NCBI GenBank assembly: GCA_029309925.1
Contig: JARKND010000001.1
Span: 620,001 to 684,000 of the forward strand
Reading direction: 5' to 3'
Length of the DNA: 64,000 nt
Source: Fulvivirgaceae bacterium JP3-4
GTDB lineage: Bacteria; Bacteroidota; Bacteroidia; Cytophagales; Cyclobacteriaceae
Both the position numbers and the translations under genes were made by a program. This document shows positions 7,430-16,499 of the stretch, piece after piece (the first letter of the stretch is position 1; the number at the start of each line of letters is the position of its first letter). The notes beneath the pieces were generated by a model. The model saw nothing but the letters and a program-made list of their open reading frames with translations. It had not been told where the DNA came from and ran no database searches.

Positions 7430-8863
7430 TTAAAACTCTGCGTTACCCGGGAATCTTGGATAAGGGATGACATCGCGGATATTTGTCATGCCCGTGACAA
7501 AAAGGATCAGTCTTTCGAAACCGAGTCCAAATCCCGCGTGAGGGGCTGAACCAAACTTTCGCAAGTCAAGATACCACCACAGTTCTTTTTCAGGGAGCCC
7601 CAGTTCGTTCACACGCCTGAGCAGTCTGTCGTATCGCTCTTCACGCTGCGAGCCACCAATAATTTCTCCGATGCCCGGGAACAACACGTCCATGGCGGCA
7701 ACGGTTTTTCCATCCTCGTTCTGGCGCATATAAAACGCTTTGATGGAAGCTGGATAATTATAGAGTATCACCGGTTTTTTGAAATGCTTTTCAACCAGGT
7801 AACGCTCGTGCTCCGACTGAAGATCAACGCCCCACTCGTCTATCAGGTACTGGAATTTTTTCTTTTTGTTTGGATTAGAGTTCTTCAGGATGTCGATTGC
7901 CTCCGTGTAGCTCAGACGCTGAAAGTCGTTGTCAGCAACAAATTTCAGGCGGTCGATCAGACCCAGCTCGCTGCGTTGGTCCTGAGGCTTGCTTTGCTCT
8001 TCTTCTTTCGCGCGCTTGTCCAGGAAGTCAAGATCTTCTGCGCAGTTGTCAAGCGCATAGCGTACAAGAAATTGCAGGAACTCCTGTGCAAGCTGCATGT
8101 TGTCCTGGATGTCATAGAATGCCATCTCTGGCTCGATCATCCAGAATTCGGCAAGGTGACGAGTCGTGTTTGAATTTTCTGCGCGGAATGTCGGACCAAA
8201 GGTATAGATCTCCCCAAGGGCGAGTGCATAGGTTTCACCTTCAAGTTGACCCGAAACCGTCAGGTTGGTTTCTCTTCCAAAAAAATCTTCCTTAAAATTT
8301 ATCTTGCCGCTCTCATCCTTAGGCGGATTCTGCGGGTCAAGTGTTGTTACGCGGAACATCGCGCCAGCTCCTTCGGCATCTGATCCGGTAATGATCGGTG
8401 TATGAATATAAAAAAATCCCCGGTCGTTAAAGAACTTGTGGACAGCAAATGCCATCGCATGACGGACACGCATCACTGCGCCAAACGTATTGGTGCGCGA
8501 ACGCAGGTGCGCAATCTCCCGAAGAAATTCCAGTGAGTGTTTCTTCGGCTGCAGTGGAAACTTTTCCGGATCGCTGTCACCAAGAATTTCAATTTGCTTC
8601 ACCTTCACTTCTACAGGCTGACCTTTTGCCGGAGAGGGAATAAGTTCACCGGTAACAGACACGCAAGCTCCGGTGGTGATGCGCTTCAAAATGTTTGGAT
8701 CGGTATTATTAAAATCAACAACTGCCTGGATGTTCTGGATGGTAGAGCCATCGTTGATGGCAATGAACTGGTTGTTTCTGAAAGTTCTTACCCAGCCCTG
8801 CACCGTCACTTCCTGTCCGGTAGGCGTTGTCGAAAACAGTTGTTTGATTTTCGTTCTTTTCAT
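7430..8863 (-). CDS. asnS: Asparaginyl-tRNA synthetase
   Basis: Class IIb aminoacyl-tRNA synthetase charging tRNA-Asn. The 477-residue protein has an N-terminal OB-fold anticodon-binding domain (about 15-110, [20 protein letters not shown]) and a catalytic domain with motif 2 ([20 protein letters not shown]) and motif 3 ([16 protein letters not shown]). The AEFWMIEPE segment and the length distinguish it from AspS and LysS. Its 3' end lies five bases from the second 233-bp repeat. A 15-base palindrome (AGAGTTT-A-AAACTCT) at 7424-7438 spans the stop codon. Confidence 0.96.
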   Translation of the reverse strand: MKRTKIKQLFSTTPTGQEVTVQGWVRTFRNNQFIAINDGSTIQNIQAVVDFNNTDPNILKRITTGACVSVTGELIPSPAKGQPVEVKVKQIEILGDSDPEKFPLQPKKHSLEFLREIAHLRSRTNTFGAVMRVRHAMAFAVHKFFNDRGFFYIHTPIITGSDAEGAGAMFRVTTLDPQNPPKDESGKINFKEDFFGRETNLTVSGQLEGETYALALGEIYTFGPTFRAENSNTTRHLAEFWMIEPEMAFYDIQDNMQLAQEFLQFLVRYALDNCAEDLDFLDKRAKEEEQSKPQDQRSELGLIDRLKFVADNDFQRLSYTEAIDILKNSNPNKKKKFQYLIDEWGVDLQSEHERYLVEKHFKKPVILYNYPASIKAFYMRQNEDGKTVAAMDVLFPGIGEIIGGSQREERYDRLLRRVNELGLPEKELWWYLDLRKFGSAPHAGFGLGFERLILFVTGMTNIRDVIPYPRFPGNAEF

Positions 8864-9154
8864 TTACGTAGTGGTCAGTTGTCTCCTGATATTTCCATCG
8901 CTGTCGACCGCAGCCGCAAGCTTCCGGAAAGGGATTGCAAAAAACGAAAAATCCGGGTGAATTTCATAGTGCAAAGCCCGTTTAACCACTATTAGTTGTT
9001 TTGTAATCGATTGATTACTAAGTTTTAATGAATCCGGTACAATTAATGATAGGGAAATTCGGGAAAGTGCGGGTTTTACGGGTTTTTCGAATGACCTTAA
9101 TTGATAACTTTACCGTTCAATATTAAGTTTAAGAAGTAAGAGGAGGATCTCAGA
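8864..9154. promoter_or_regulatory. asnS-rpoN divergent intergenic region
   Basis: This 291-bp spacer separates divergent asnS and rpoN and must hold both promoters. A short dyad, GTAATC-GATT-GATTAC, lies at 9003-9018 and could be an operator, but its binding protein is unknown. Upstream of rpoN there is TAACTTTA (about 9103-9110), one base off the TAnnTTTG promoter box. A purine-rich AAGAGGAGGATC about 9137-9148 is an unusually strong Shine-Dalgarno sequence for this window and supports the rpoN start. Nothing else is recognised here. Confidence 0.4.
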
Positions 9155-10606
9155 ATGCAGAAACTTGGTTTAAGCCAGTCGTTACAACAAAAGCTGTCAC
9201 CGCAGCAAATTCAGTTTATCAAACTGTTGCAGGTGCCGACAGCCGAACTGGAAAACCGTATTGAGGAGGAGCTGGAAATAAATCCGGCTCTGGAAGAAGG
9301 AGAAGAGCAGGAAGCACCGGCTGAAAGTGCTAACGAGGAGGATACACGCGAAGAGGCTTCGACAAGCGAGGAGGAAATCGATATCAAAGACTACCTCCGT
9401 GATGACGACTATAGCGGCTATAAGATGCAGGGTGATGGCGATGACGATGAAGACCGTGAAATGCCAATCCCCGGTGCTACGTCACTCCATGAACAACTAA
9501 TGAGTCAGCTCGACTTCCTGGGGCTTGATGAGCGGCTTTACGCGATCGGAAAACAGCTGATCGGAAGTATTGAAAGCGATGGCTATATCAGGAGAGACCT
9601 CGAAGCCATCGTCAACGATCTCGCTTTTTCTCAAGGTATCGAGACCAATTACGAAGAGGTAGAATCGGTGCTGAAAAAAATCCAGACTTTTGATCCCCCG
9701 GGCATTGCTGCGCGCACTTTGCAGGAATGTTTGCTGCTGCAACTCGACCGTATGGACAATGGTCATGACATTGACGTTGCCGTTGCCAAGAAAATAATTG
9801 CCGAGTGCTTTGACGAGTTTACAAAGAAGCACTACGCGAAGATTCAAAAGAAGCTGGATACCGAAGATGAGGAATTTGTTCGTGATGCGATCGACCTGAT
9901 CGTGAAGCTCAATCCAAAACCGGGTGGTGGAAGCACGAACACGATGGTGAAGAACCAGTATGTGATTCCGGATTTTATCCTGACAAACAACAATGGAAAG
10001 CTCGAGCTCGCACTGAACAGCCGGAACGCACCAGAACTGCGGATCAGCAGGTCATATACTGAAATGTTCAAGGCATATGACAAGAGTGATAAGCGCGACA
10101 AGAAATTGAAAGAGGCTGTCACTTTCGTGAAGCAGAAGCTCGATGCTGCGAAATGGTTTATCGATGCCATCAAACAACGTCAGCATACGTTGCTGCGGAC
10201 CATGAAGGCAATTGTCGATTTTCAGTATGATTATTTTCTTGAAGGCGATGAGACCAAACTCAAGCCAATGATCCTGAAGGATATTGCATCGATGATCAAC
10301 ATGGACATTTCCACGGTATCACGTGTCGCCAGCAGCAAAGCGGTGCAAACTGATTTCGGGATTTTCCCATTGAAGTATTTTTTCTCTGAAGGGATTTCTA
10401 CGGACTCCGGTGAAGAAGTCAGCAGCCGCGAGGTGAAGCAGATCATCAAAGACATTATCGATGCGGAAGACAAGAACAAGCCGTTGTCGGATGACAAGCT
10501 GGAAAAGATCCTGAACGACAAGGGCTATAACATAGCGCGCAGAACGGTGGCGAAGTATCGCGAACAACTAAACATTCCCGTAGCAAGACTTAGAAAGGAG
10601 ATCTGA
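9155..10606 (+). CDS. rpoN: RNA polymerase sigma-54 factor
   Basis: RpoN directs RNA polymerase to -24/-12 promoters and needs an AAA+ activator. The 483-residue protein has the Gln-rich activator-interacting N-terminus (SLQQKLSPQQIQFIKLLQVP, about 9-28), an acidic linker (about 45-110), the core-binding domain, a HTH region, and the RpoN box ARRTVAKYREQ at 461-471. The ATG is preceded by a clear AGGAGG. A sigma-54-dependent activator is encoded about 5 kb away (14981-16351). Confidence 0.96.
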   Translation: MQKLGLSQSLQQKLSPQQIQFIKLLQVPTAELENRIEEELEINPALEEGEEQEAPAESANEEDTREEASTSEEEIDIKDYLRDDDYSGYKMQGDGDDDEDREMPIPGATSLHEQLMSQLDFLGLDERLYAIGKQLIGSIESDGYIRRDLEAIVNDLAFSQGIETNYEEVESVLKKIQTFDPPGIAARTLQECLLLQLDRMDNGHDIDVAVAKKIIAECFDEFTKKHYAKIQKKLDTEDEEFVRDAIDLIVKLNPKPGGGSTNTMVKNQYVIPDFILTNNNGKLELALNSRNAPELRISRSYTEMFKAYDKSDKRDKKLKEAVTFVKQKLDAAKWFIDAIKQRQHTLLRTMKAIVDFQYDYFLEGDETKLKPMILKDIASMINMDISTVSRVASSKAVQTDFGIFPLKYFFSEGISTDSGEEVSSREVKQIIKDIIDAEDKNKPLSDDKLEKILNDKGYNIARRTVAKYREQLNIPVARLRKEI

Positions 10607-10607
10607 C

Positions 10608-11231
10608 GTGAACGCGCTTGCCCGGGTAATTTCTTTTGTCTTTCACCCTTTGTTGATGGCCACCTATCTTTTCGCACTCATGGCCTGGGTTTTCCCGTCA
10701 GCACTAGCACCAATTAACGCTGAAGGCCACAGGACATTTATCCTACTGATTTTTGTTGTAACGTTTTTGTTGCCTGCATTCAATATTGGTCTTTTCAAAG
10801 CGCTCGGCACCATTCAGTCATTTGCCATGGTCGAACGAAAGGAGCGAATCATTCCGTTTATATTTATCAGTACGATCTATTGCATAATCACCTATTTGCT
10901 CTACACAAAAACCAAGATGGATCTGCATGATAACTTCCTTCGCCTGATGATCGTCATTGACATGCTTGTTCTTGTGTCTACCATCCTGACCTTTTTCTTC
11001 AAGGTGAGCGTTCACAGCATCGGTATCTGGGGACTTGTTGGAATGCTGATCCTGCTGACAAAAGTCACGGCATTGAACAGCCTTCTTTATATTTCGCTCG
11101 GATTGATCGTGCTGGCAGGCATTATTATGTCAGCACGGCTGCAGCTCGGTGTTCACACATCGCGTGAAGTAATGTGGGGAAGTATCGTGGGGCTCGTCAC
11201 CGGAGTGACTGGCATGCTCGTTTTGTTTTAA
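10608..11231 (+). CDS. Multi-pass membrane protein (PAP2-like fold, uncharacterised)
   Basis: This 207-residue protein has about six hydrophobic segments, and a motif VERKERIIPF facing one side. It starts with a GTG one base after the rpoN stop and so is almost certainly co-transcribed with rpoN. A histidine pair (FHPLLM near 12-16, LGVHTSREV near 180-188) resembles the weak PAP2-like phosphatase pattern seen in Bacteroidota membrane proteins, but the classical KxxxxxxRP and PSGH motifs are absent. Function is unknown. Confidence 0.8.
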   Translation: MNALARVISFVFHPLLMATYLFALMAWVFPSALAPINAEGHRTFILLIFVVTFLLPAFNIGLFKALGTIQSFAMVERKERIIPFIFISTIYCIITYLLYTKTKMDLHDNFLRLMIVIDMLVLVSTILTFFFKVSVHSIGIWGLVGMLILLTKVTALNSLLYISLGLIVLAGIIMSARLQLGVHTSREVMWGSIVGLVTGVTGMLVLF

Positions 11232-11241
11232 CCTACTCGCT

Positions 11242-12024
11242 ATGAGTTCATATAAATTTCTTCTCTACCGTCTTGACAACGGTGTGGCAACCATCACCCT
11301 CAACCGTCCTGATGTTTACAACGCATTGAATGATGAGATCACATTTGAACTGCAGGATGCGTTTAAAGCTGTAGCGAAAGATGAGTCGGTGCGCGTGGTC
11401 GTGCTGACCGGGGAGGGAAAAGCATTTTGTTCCGGTCAGGATCTGAAAGCATCGCAGGGGCAAAAGCGATCATTCCTCGATTCACTTCACAAGCGATACA
11501 ATCCGATCATCCGCGCCATGCGGAATTTGCCGAAGCCGGTCATCTGCAGGCTTAACGGTGTGGCTGCTGGCGCTGGATGTTCAATTGCGCTGGCGTGCGA
11601 TCTGATCGTGGCTTCGGAAGATGCCACACTGATCGAAGTCTTTATCAATATTGGATTGGTTCCTGATTCCGGATCATCATGGTTTCTGCCGAGACTCGTG
11701 GGAACGGCAAAAGCATTCGAGCTTGCTTCTATGGGAACGAAAGTAAAAGCGAAAGATGCTGAAGCGATTGGATTAATTACAAAAGCGGTCCCTGCAGATC
11801 AACTCGACAAAGCGGTGGCAGACTATACGAGTTACTATTCGCAGGCGCCAACGAAAGCGATTGGCCTGATCAAAAAAATGCTCAACAAAGCATCGAATGC
11901 TTCCCTGGATGAGATGCTCGATTACGAAGCATACTGCCAGGAGATTGCCGGAAATTCGGAAGACTATCAAGAAGGGGTGAAGGCTTTTCTTGAAAAACGA
12001 AAGGCTGCGTTCAAAGGCAGATAA
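11242..12024 (+). CDS. Enoyl-CoA hydratase/isomerase family protein (PaaG-like)
   Basis: A crotonase-fold enzyme of 260 residues acting on acyl-CoA thioesters. Oxyanion-hole segments are visible at AFCSGQDLKA (about 61-70) and NGVAAGAGCSIALACD (about 105-120). The active-site loop reads INIGLVPDSGSSWFLPRLVG, with Asp142 but without the second glutamate of true hydratases; that pattern is typical of PaaG-type 2-(1,2-epoxy-1,2-dihydrophenyl)acetyl-CoA isomerases. No other phenylacetate genes are nearby, so the substrate is uncertain. It follows the rpoN-linked membrane gene by 10 bases and is likely in that operon. Confidence 0.88.
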   Translation: MSSYKFLLYRLDNGVATITLNRPDVYNALNDEITFELQDAFKAVAKDESVRVVVLTGEGKAFCSGQDLKASQGQKRSFLDSLHKRYNPIIRAMRNLPKPVICRLNGVAAGAGCSIALACDLIVASEDATLIEVFINIGLVPDSGSSWFLPRLVGTAKAFELASMGTKVKAKDAEAIGLITKAVPADQLDKAVADYTSYYSQAPTKAIGLIKKMLNKASNASLDEMLDYEAYCQEIAGNSEDYQEGVKAFLEKRKAAFKGR

Positions 12025-12261
12025 ATGCAATAACCGCGAAGTCCGCAAAGAAGGCGCTAACCTCGCCAATAAAATACGAACCGGTTGCGTACTTTGCCAT
12101 CTATCCAAAAAGAACTATTAATCACTCGTAATTAGGTATTCAACTTCCGATATACTTTAGAAGCCCGGCAGCGAAAAAAGCAATTGACGTGACGAATGCC
12201 TAGCGCTCGCAAATATCTATGAACTGGCCTCGAACCTTTATCACCAATGCAGATACCTTGC
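12025..12261. other. Spacer with a degenerate CCGCGAAG-type word
   Basis: Between the crotonase gene and the BON gene terminator there is no credible ORF. At about 12034-12052 the text CCGCGAAGTCCGCAAAGAAG resembles the CACGAAGACTCGAAGG word found in the sdhA-sdhB inverted repeat, but no clear complementary arm is seen nearby. The rest shows no recognised feature. Confidence 0.3.
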
Positions 12262-12299
12262 GATAAAAAAAAGAGTCCCACCTTTCGATGAGACTCTTT
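12262..12299 (-). terminator. Rho-independent terminator of the BON-domain gene
   Basis: On the minus strand, AAAGAGTC-TCATC, a GAAA tetraloop and GGTGG-GACTCTTT form a stem of 13 pairs including two G-T pairs, followed by a T8 tract (plus-strand A run 12265-12272). It lies 20 bases after the stop at 12319. This is the strongest terminator in the window. Confidence 0.9.
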
Positions 12300-12318
12300 C
12301 TGCCTTGCTCAATAAATG

Positions 12319-13515
12319 TTATCCACTGATATAGTCGCGCTTTGTCGTGCGGCTTCTTTCAGAGCCTGGCACTGCCGAAGTAGATGTCGACTCTGTTTCT
12401 GTTGTGCTGCCGGAAGTTGTTCCGGTAGTTCCGCTCATGCTCGATGAACCACTACCAGAAGAACCTGATACCATCGATGCAGTTGATCCTACGCGAATTC
12501 TGTTCTCCACGTTCTTCACGCCAGACACAGCTTCTGCGAGATCTTCCGCGCGTCTCTTGGTGCTGCGGTGATCAACGGTACCGGTAAGCGTTACTTCGCC
12601 ATTCGATACAGTTACATCGATATCAGATGCATCGATGAATGGATCATCGCTCAGCTTGTCGTTGATATCTTCTTTGATCCGGTCATCCGAACGACTGTAA
12701 TTCTTTGGTCCTTTGCCGCGGTGACTCAGTTGTCTGTCGCGTTCGCGTCTGCGTTCAGCATCTTCATCGCCAAACCATGATGACACTTCATCGGTAGCAC
12801 GGTCCCACCAGTTGCGGTCGTGGTCGCGATCGCGGTGAGATGTGTTGCCCCAGTTACCACCATAGTTTTCGTTTCCTCTGTAGTAGCTGCGATCACGGTC
12901 GCCATAGTTTCCGCCATATCCTGAGCTTCCACCGTAGTTCGATCCGCCAATGCGTGTACCGCTGTTTGAATATCCACCGCGGCCCATGCCCTGATAATCT
13001 CTGTCATACAGGTTGCGTTCGCGGTTTGAATTTGATCCGCTGCCCCATGAAGAGCCCGAGCCGTAGCCGCTGCCTGAACCATAGTTGCCTGAACCATATT
13101 GGCTTCCGGAATTATAACCTTGTGTTCCGTAGCTATCGCCACTGCTTCCTGGTCCGTAGCTGCTGCCTGAGCCCATGCTCATGCCTGAATCAGATCCGTA
13201 GTATGAAGCGTATCCTGAACTTCGGTCGTTTCCATAACCTGCAGAGTTGAAGTCGCTTTCCCAATGCTTTCCGTATCGTCCGGAGCTGTACATGCCTGCT
13301 CCACGCCCATAGTCATCACGTTGGTGACGGCTCTGTGAGCGAGATTGATCCCAATCGGAGCTGCCTTGATTTTGATTGCCTGAATTCCAGTTTTGATTTC
13401 CCGAATTCCAGTTCTGTTCATTATCCTGGTCTCGATTGCTTCGGCCGCGATTGTCGTTCCATTCCTGATTTGAATTGCGGTTTGAACCGCCCTGGTTACG
13501 ATTGTAATCTGCCAT
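12319..13515 (-). CDS. BON-domain protein with a long Gly/Ser/Tyr/Asn/Arg low-complexity region
   Basis: The 398-residue protein has three parts. Residues 1 to about 215 are low-complexity, made of N/Q/R/D-rich words (NRNQGGSNRNSN, NWNSGNQNWNSG) and then Y/G/S-rich words (SGYASYYGSDSG, GSQYGSGNYGSG). A conserved linker SSWFGDEDAERRRERDRQ and HRGKGPKNYSRSDDR follows. A BON domain (about 275-345, DVTVSNGEVTLTGTVD, VKNVENRIRV) is followed by a Ser/Thr-rich tail. No signal peptide is visible, so it may be cytoplasmic, although BON domains often act at membranes. Related BON proteins with the SWFGD linker are common in Bacteroidota; the length and purity of the low-complexity part here stand out. 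Confidence 0.85.
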   Translation of the reverse strand: MADYNRNQGGSNRNSNQEWNDNRGRSNRDQDNEQNWNSGNQNWNSGNQNQGSSDWDQSRSQSRHQRDDYGRGAGMYSSGRYGKHWESDFNSAGYGNDRSSGYASYYGSDSGMSMGSGSSYGPGSSGDSYGTQGYNSGSQYGSGNYGSGSGYGSGSSWGSGSNSNRERNLYDRDYQGMGRGGYSNSGTRIGGSNYGGSSGYGGNYGDRDRSYYRGNENYGGNWGNTSHRDRDHDRNWWDRATDEVSSWFGDEDAERRRERDRQLSHRGKGPKNYSRSDDRIKEDINDKLSDDPFIDASDIDVTVSNGEVTLTGTVDHRSTKRRAEDLAEAVSGVKNVENRIRVGSTASMVSGSSGSGSSSMSGTTGTTSGSTTETESTSTSAVPGSERSRTTKRDYISG

Positions 13516-13625
13516 AGGTATAATATTTTAGAATGTGAAAAATTGTAATAGACAGATAGAGGGCTCCAAAATTGTGCCTCAGCCGATTGAATAAAAATGC
13601 AATTGTCGCTGTAGAATGATTACCT

Positions 13626-14981
13626 CTAACGATTGAAATGGAGGAAAATGGTTGTGCCAACATTCGGTTCTGACTTCACTTTGATCGAACCGCCATGAAC
13701 TGCCATAATCTGTTTTGAAAGACTCAGCCCGATTCCCGAACCGTCTTTTTTCGTAGTAAAAAACGGAATAAAAATTTCTGAAAGTTCTTTTGATGAGATA
13801 CCCTTTCCATTGTCGCTGATTGCAATGACCGCTTGTTTCTCCAGCTGGTAAGTTTTTATTGTTATGGTTGGTGACGTGTTGCCTTCGACAGCGTGGAGAC
13901 TGTTGGTGATGATGTTGATGAGCACCTGCTCGATTTGTACAGCATCCAGGCTGATCTCAAGTCTTTCAGTAAGATCGAGATGAAGCGCAACATTGTTCCT
14001 GTTCAACTCATGCTCCATAAATTTAACAACCGAATGGACAAATGCTGAAACATCTGTTTTTTCCAGCGAGGGCTTCGGCACCTTCGTAAGTTTTCTGTAA
14101 TTGTCCACGAACTGAAGCAATCCATCTGTTCTTTTCTGAATCGTGCTCAGTGAAAAACGAATGTCCGAGATCGTATCCTGTTTCAGTTCTGATAACTGTT
14201 TTTCTGTTCCATCTTTTCGTTCAAGCATTGTTTGCATCGTTTCGGTGAGCGATGAGATCGGTGTTACGGAATTCATGATCTCATGCGTCAGAATACGAAT
14301 GAGCCGATGCCATGCTTCGATTTCCTTTTGCTCAATTTCTGAATTGATGTTCTGAAGTGTTACCAGCTTCAACGGTTTATTAAGTATGAGCAAAGTGCTA
14401 ACTGCCGCGGAGGTAAAGTACGACTCACCCGTGGTGTTCATTTCAATCAGCTTTTTGCCATGTTCACCGAGCTGTTCAATTTCCTGGGCAAAGCGCGGGT
14501 TCATCTGCTGCAGCAATTTCCAGTTCTTGAGTCCCTCTATACCGACCATCTGTTGTGCTGTCGGATTGATCAACGTGATGGTTTCATTATTCTCAATGGC
14601 AATGATGCCGATGTGAAGCTGATTAACGAGCATTTGCAGGAAGTGGAACTGCGCTTCTTTTTCAATTTTCACCTGCTTGTATGCCGAGATGATATCGATC
14701 ATGCTCTCGCGCAATTCCTTGAACGACTTTCCAGCGATGGGTTGTTTAAAAGTGATCGAAAAATCCGAATGTCTGATCGCATAGAAAAGTTTTGTCAGTT
14801 CGCGATTTGTAAAGTTTACAAAACGAATCAACTCACCGATCTGGATACAAAGGATCAGTCCCAGGATGATCTGATTGAAAAACAAACGCTTGTCCCCCAG
14901 AATAGCCGACATCAGCAGTACGTTGGCAACGATCAGAATAATCCTGAAAATAATGAGAACAGAAAATCGTTTGTAGATCAT
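13626..14981 (-). CDS. Membrane sensor histidine kinase (NtrY-like) partnered with a sigma-54 activator
   Basis: The 451-residue protein has two N-terminal membrane helices (about 6-28 and 36-55), a HAMP/PAS-like middle (PAS text GIIAIENNETITLINPTA near 125-142), a HisKA motif with His233 in ILTHEIMNSVTP, and a HATPase domain with N, G1 (AISDNGKGIS) and G2 (GSGIGLSLSKQI) boxes. It is the second gene of a two-gene operon: its ATG overlaps the stop of the response regulator by one base (TGATG). It should phosphorylate that regulator. The signal is unknown. Confidence 0.93.
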   Translation of the reverse strand: MIYKRFSVLIIFRIILIVANVLLMSAILGDKRLFFNQIILGLILCIQIGELIRFVNFTNRELTKLFYAIRHSDFSITFKQPIAGKSFKELRESMIDIISAYKQVKIEKEAQFHFLQMLVNQLHIGIIAIENNETITLINPTAQQMVGIEGLKNWKLLQQMNPRFAQEIEQLGEHGKKLIEMNTTGESYFTSAAVSTLLILNKPLKLVTLQNINSEIEQKEIEAWHRLIRILTHEIMNSVTPISSLTETMQTMLERKDGTEKQLSELKQDTISDIRFSLSTIQKRTDGLLQFVDNYRKLTKVPKPSLEKTDVSAFVHSVVKFMEHELNRNNVALHLDLTERLEISLDAVQIEQVLINIITNSLHAVEGNTSPTITIKTYQLEKQAVIAISDNGKGISSKELSEIFIPFFTTKKDGSGIGLSLSKQIMAVHGGSIKVKSEPNVGTTIFLHFNR

Positions 14982-16351
14982 CAGATGCCGTGCTTTTTCA
15001 TTCTCCGGTATAAGGCCGTGCGTGTCATTCCGAGTGCGACTGCAGTCTGGCTGACATTTCCGTCATTGTCATCCAGCGACTGAAGGATGAACAGTTTTTC
15101 CATTTCTTCCAGTGTTCGCGGATGCTGCACATCCTGTTTGGGTTTTAGTGAATTAGGATTGATTAGGAGCTCCGCACTGTCAATGATTTTCTCTTCGCTG
15201 AGGATCACTGCGCGTTCTACAGCGTGTTGCAGCTCACGAATATTGCCCGGCCAGAAATACTTTTTCATCTTCTGTATTACACCTTTTTCGATTTTCATTC
15301 CCGGGCGTTTGTACTTTCTGCCGTACACCGTCAGAAAATGATCGGCAAGCAATGGAATGTCATCCTGCCGCTCGCGCAAAGGGGGCACACGGATCTCTAC
15401 GGTGTTGATCCGATAAAGCAGATCCTGGCGAAATTTCTTTTCATATACCATGTCATTGAGAGACATATTTGTTGCGCAGATCAGCCTGAAGTTAACTGGT
15501 GTCTCCTGCGTTGCGCCCACCCGTTGCACCTTTCTGTTTTGCAACACCGTCAGCAGTTTCGATTGAAGACTCATGGAGAGGTTTCCAATTTCATCCAGGA
15601 AGATCGTTCCGCCATTAGCGAGCTCGAAACGTCCAGGTTTGTCCTGCTTCGCGTCAGTGAACGCTCCCTTCACATGCCCGAAGAGTTCGCTCTCAAAAAG
15701 TGTTTCTGTGATGGCCCCGAGATCAACGGAGATAAAAACTTTATTCTTCCGCTGCGAATTCCGATGGATCGCCCGCGCTACCAGCTCCTTTCCTGTACCA
15801 TTTTCTCCCAGGATCAACACATCTGCGTCAGTCGCTGCCACGCGGTCGATAAGTTCGTGGATTCGTTTGATCGCTGGAGACCCGCCAATGAAATCCATGA
15901 ACGGCTGATCGTTTACATCGTTCAGTTTCTCCTGCGTTACCTTCAATTTTTCAACTTCCTTCCGCGATTCCCGCAAACGAAGTGCAGACATGATCGTGCC
16001 CAGCAGCTTCTGGTTTTTCCATGGCTTGAGAACGAAGTCCGTTGCACCTTGCTTCATTGCTTTGACTGCCAGGTCAACTTCACCGTAAGCAGTAATGAGA
16101 ATCACCACTGCCTGTGGATCTGATTTCAGAACTTCCGAGAGCCAGTAAAAGCCTTCTTCGCCATCGTTCACTCCGATCTTGAAATTCATGTCAAGCAGCA
16201 CCACATCAAAGTCGTGCATCTTCATCAGCGCTGGAATCTTTGTAGGATCCTGTTCAATCTGTACGTAACTGAATTCCTGCTTCAGGAACATTTTAGCTGT
16301 TTCAAGGATGTCGCGATCATCATCGACAATCAAAATTCTCGAGTTCTCCAT
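14981..16351 (-). CDS. Sigma-54-dependent response regulator (NtrC family)
   Basis: The 456-residue activator has a receiver domain (Asp54 in VVLLDMNF, K in FVLKPWKN), an AAA+ domain with Walker A GENGTGKE, a GAFTDA loop (a variant of the sigma-54-contacting GAFTGA), Walker B GTIFLDEIG, and a C-terminal Fis-type HTH (SQTAVALGMTRTALYRRM). It precedes its kinase in one operon and is divergent from two FtsX-type permeases, whose promoter is the most likely target. A palindrome in the 148-bp spacer (16392-16411) is the candidate binding site. Confidence 0.95.
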   Translation of the reverse strand: MENSRILIVDDDRDILETAKMFLKQEFSYVQIEQDPTKIPALMKMHDFDVVLLDMNFKIGVNDGEEGFYWLSEVLKSDPQAVVILITAYGEVDLAVKAMKQGATDFVLKPWKNQKLLGTIMSALRLRESRKEVEKLKVTQEKLNDVNDQPFMDFIGGSPAIKRIHELIDRVAATDADVLILGENGTGKELVARAIHRNSQRKNKVFISVDLGAITETLFESELFGHVKGAFTDAKQDKPGRFELANGGTIFLDEIGNLSMSLQSKLLTVLQNRKVQRVGATQETPVNFRLICATNMSLNDMVYEKKFRQDLLYRINTVEIRVPPLRERQDDIPLLADHFLTVYGRKYKRPGMKIEKGVIQKMKKYFWPGNIRELQHAVERAVILSEEKIIDSAELLINPNSLKPKQDVQHPRTLEEMEKLFILQSLDDNDGNVSQTAVALGMTRTALYRRMKKHGI

Positions 16352-16391
16352 TTATTAAAGGTAAGAAAATGTATCACTTGTAAACATCGAG

Positions 16392-16411
16392 TTGTATCAA
16401 TAGCGATACAA
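16392..16411. promoter_or_regulatory. Candidate activator-binding palindrome
   Basis: TTGTATC-AATAGC-GATACAA is a perfect 7-bp inverted repeat lying between the divergent response-regulator gene and the first permease gene. Extra GTATC half-sites occur at 16371-16375 and 16427-16431. It is 89-108 bases upstream of the permease ATG, the usual distance of enhancer sites for sigma-54 activators. A convincing -24/-12 element was not found; TGGCCTGATTTTCG at 16463 is only a weak match. Confidence 0.45.
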
Positions 16412-16499
16412 TTAATTGCATGAATAGTATCGTAATGACCTAATGTACAGTAACTTATGGAGTGGCCTGATTTTCGTGAACTGACATATAAAACCTGCT

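Noticed and set aside
7424-7438. AGAGTTTAAAACTCT palindrome at the asnS stop as a terminator
   Set aside because: The palindrome would leave almost no loop and has no T tract after it; a terminator role is not supported.
12726-13142. Alternative-frame ORFs over the BON gene low-complexity region
   Set aside because: They arise from the repetitive composition of the real gene and contain no domain; the BON frame has a conserved C-terminus and a terminator.
16463-16477. A -24/-12 sigma-54 promoter upstream of the permease gene
   Set aside because: TGGCCTGATTTTCG has GG but lacks the GC at the -12 position with correct spacing; evidence is too weak to call.
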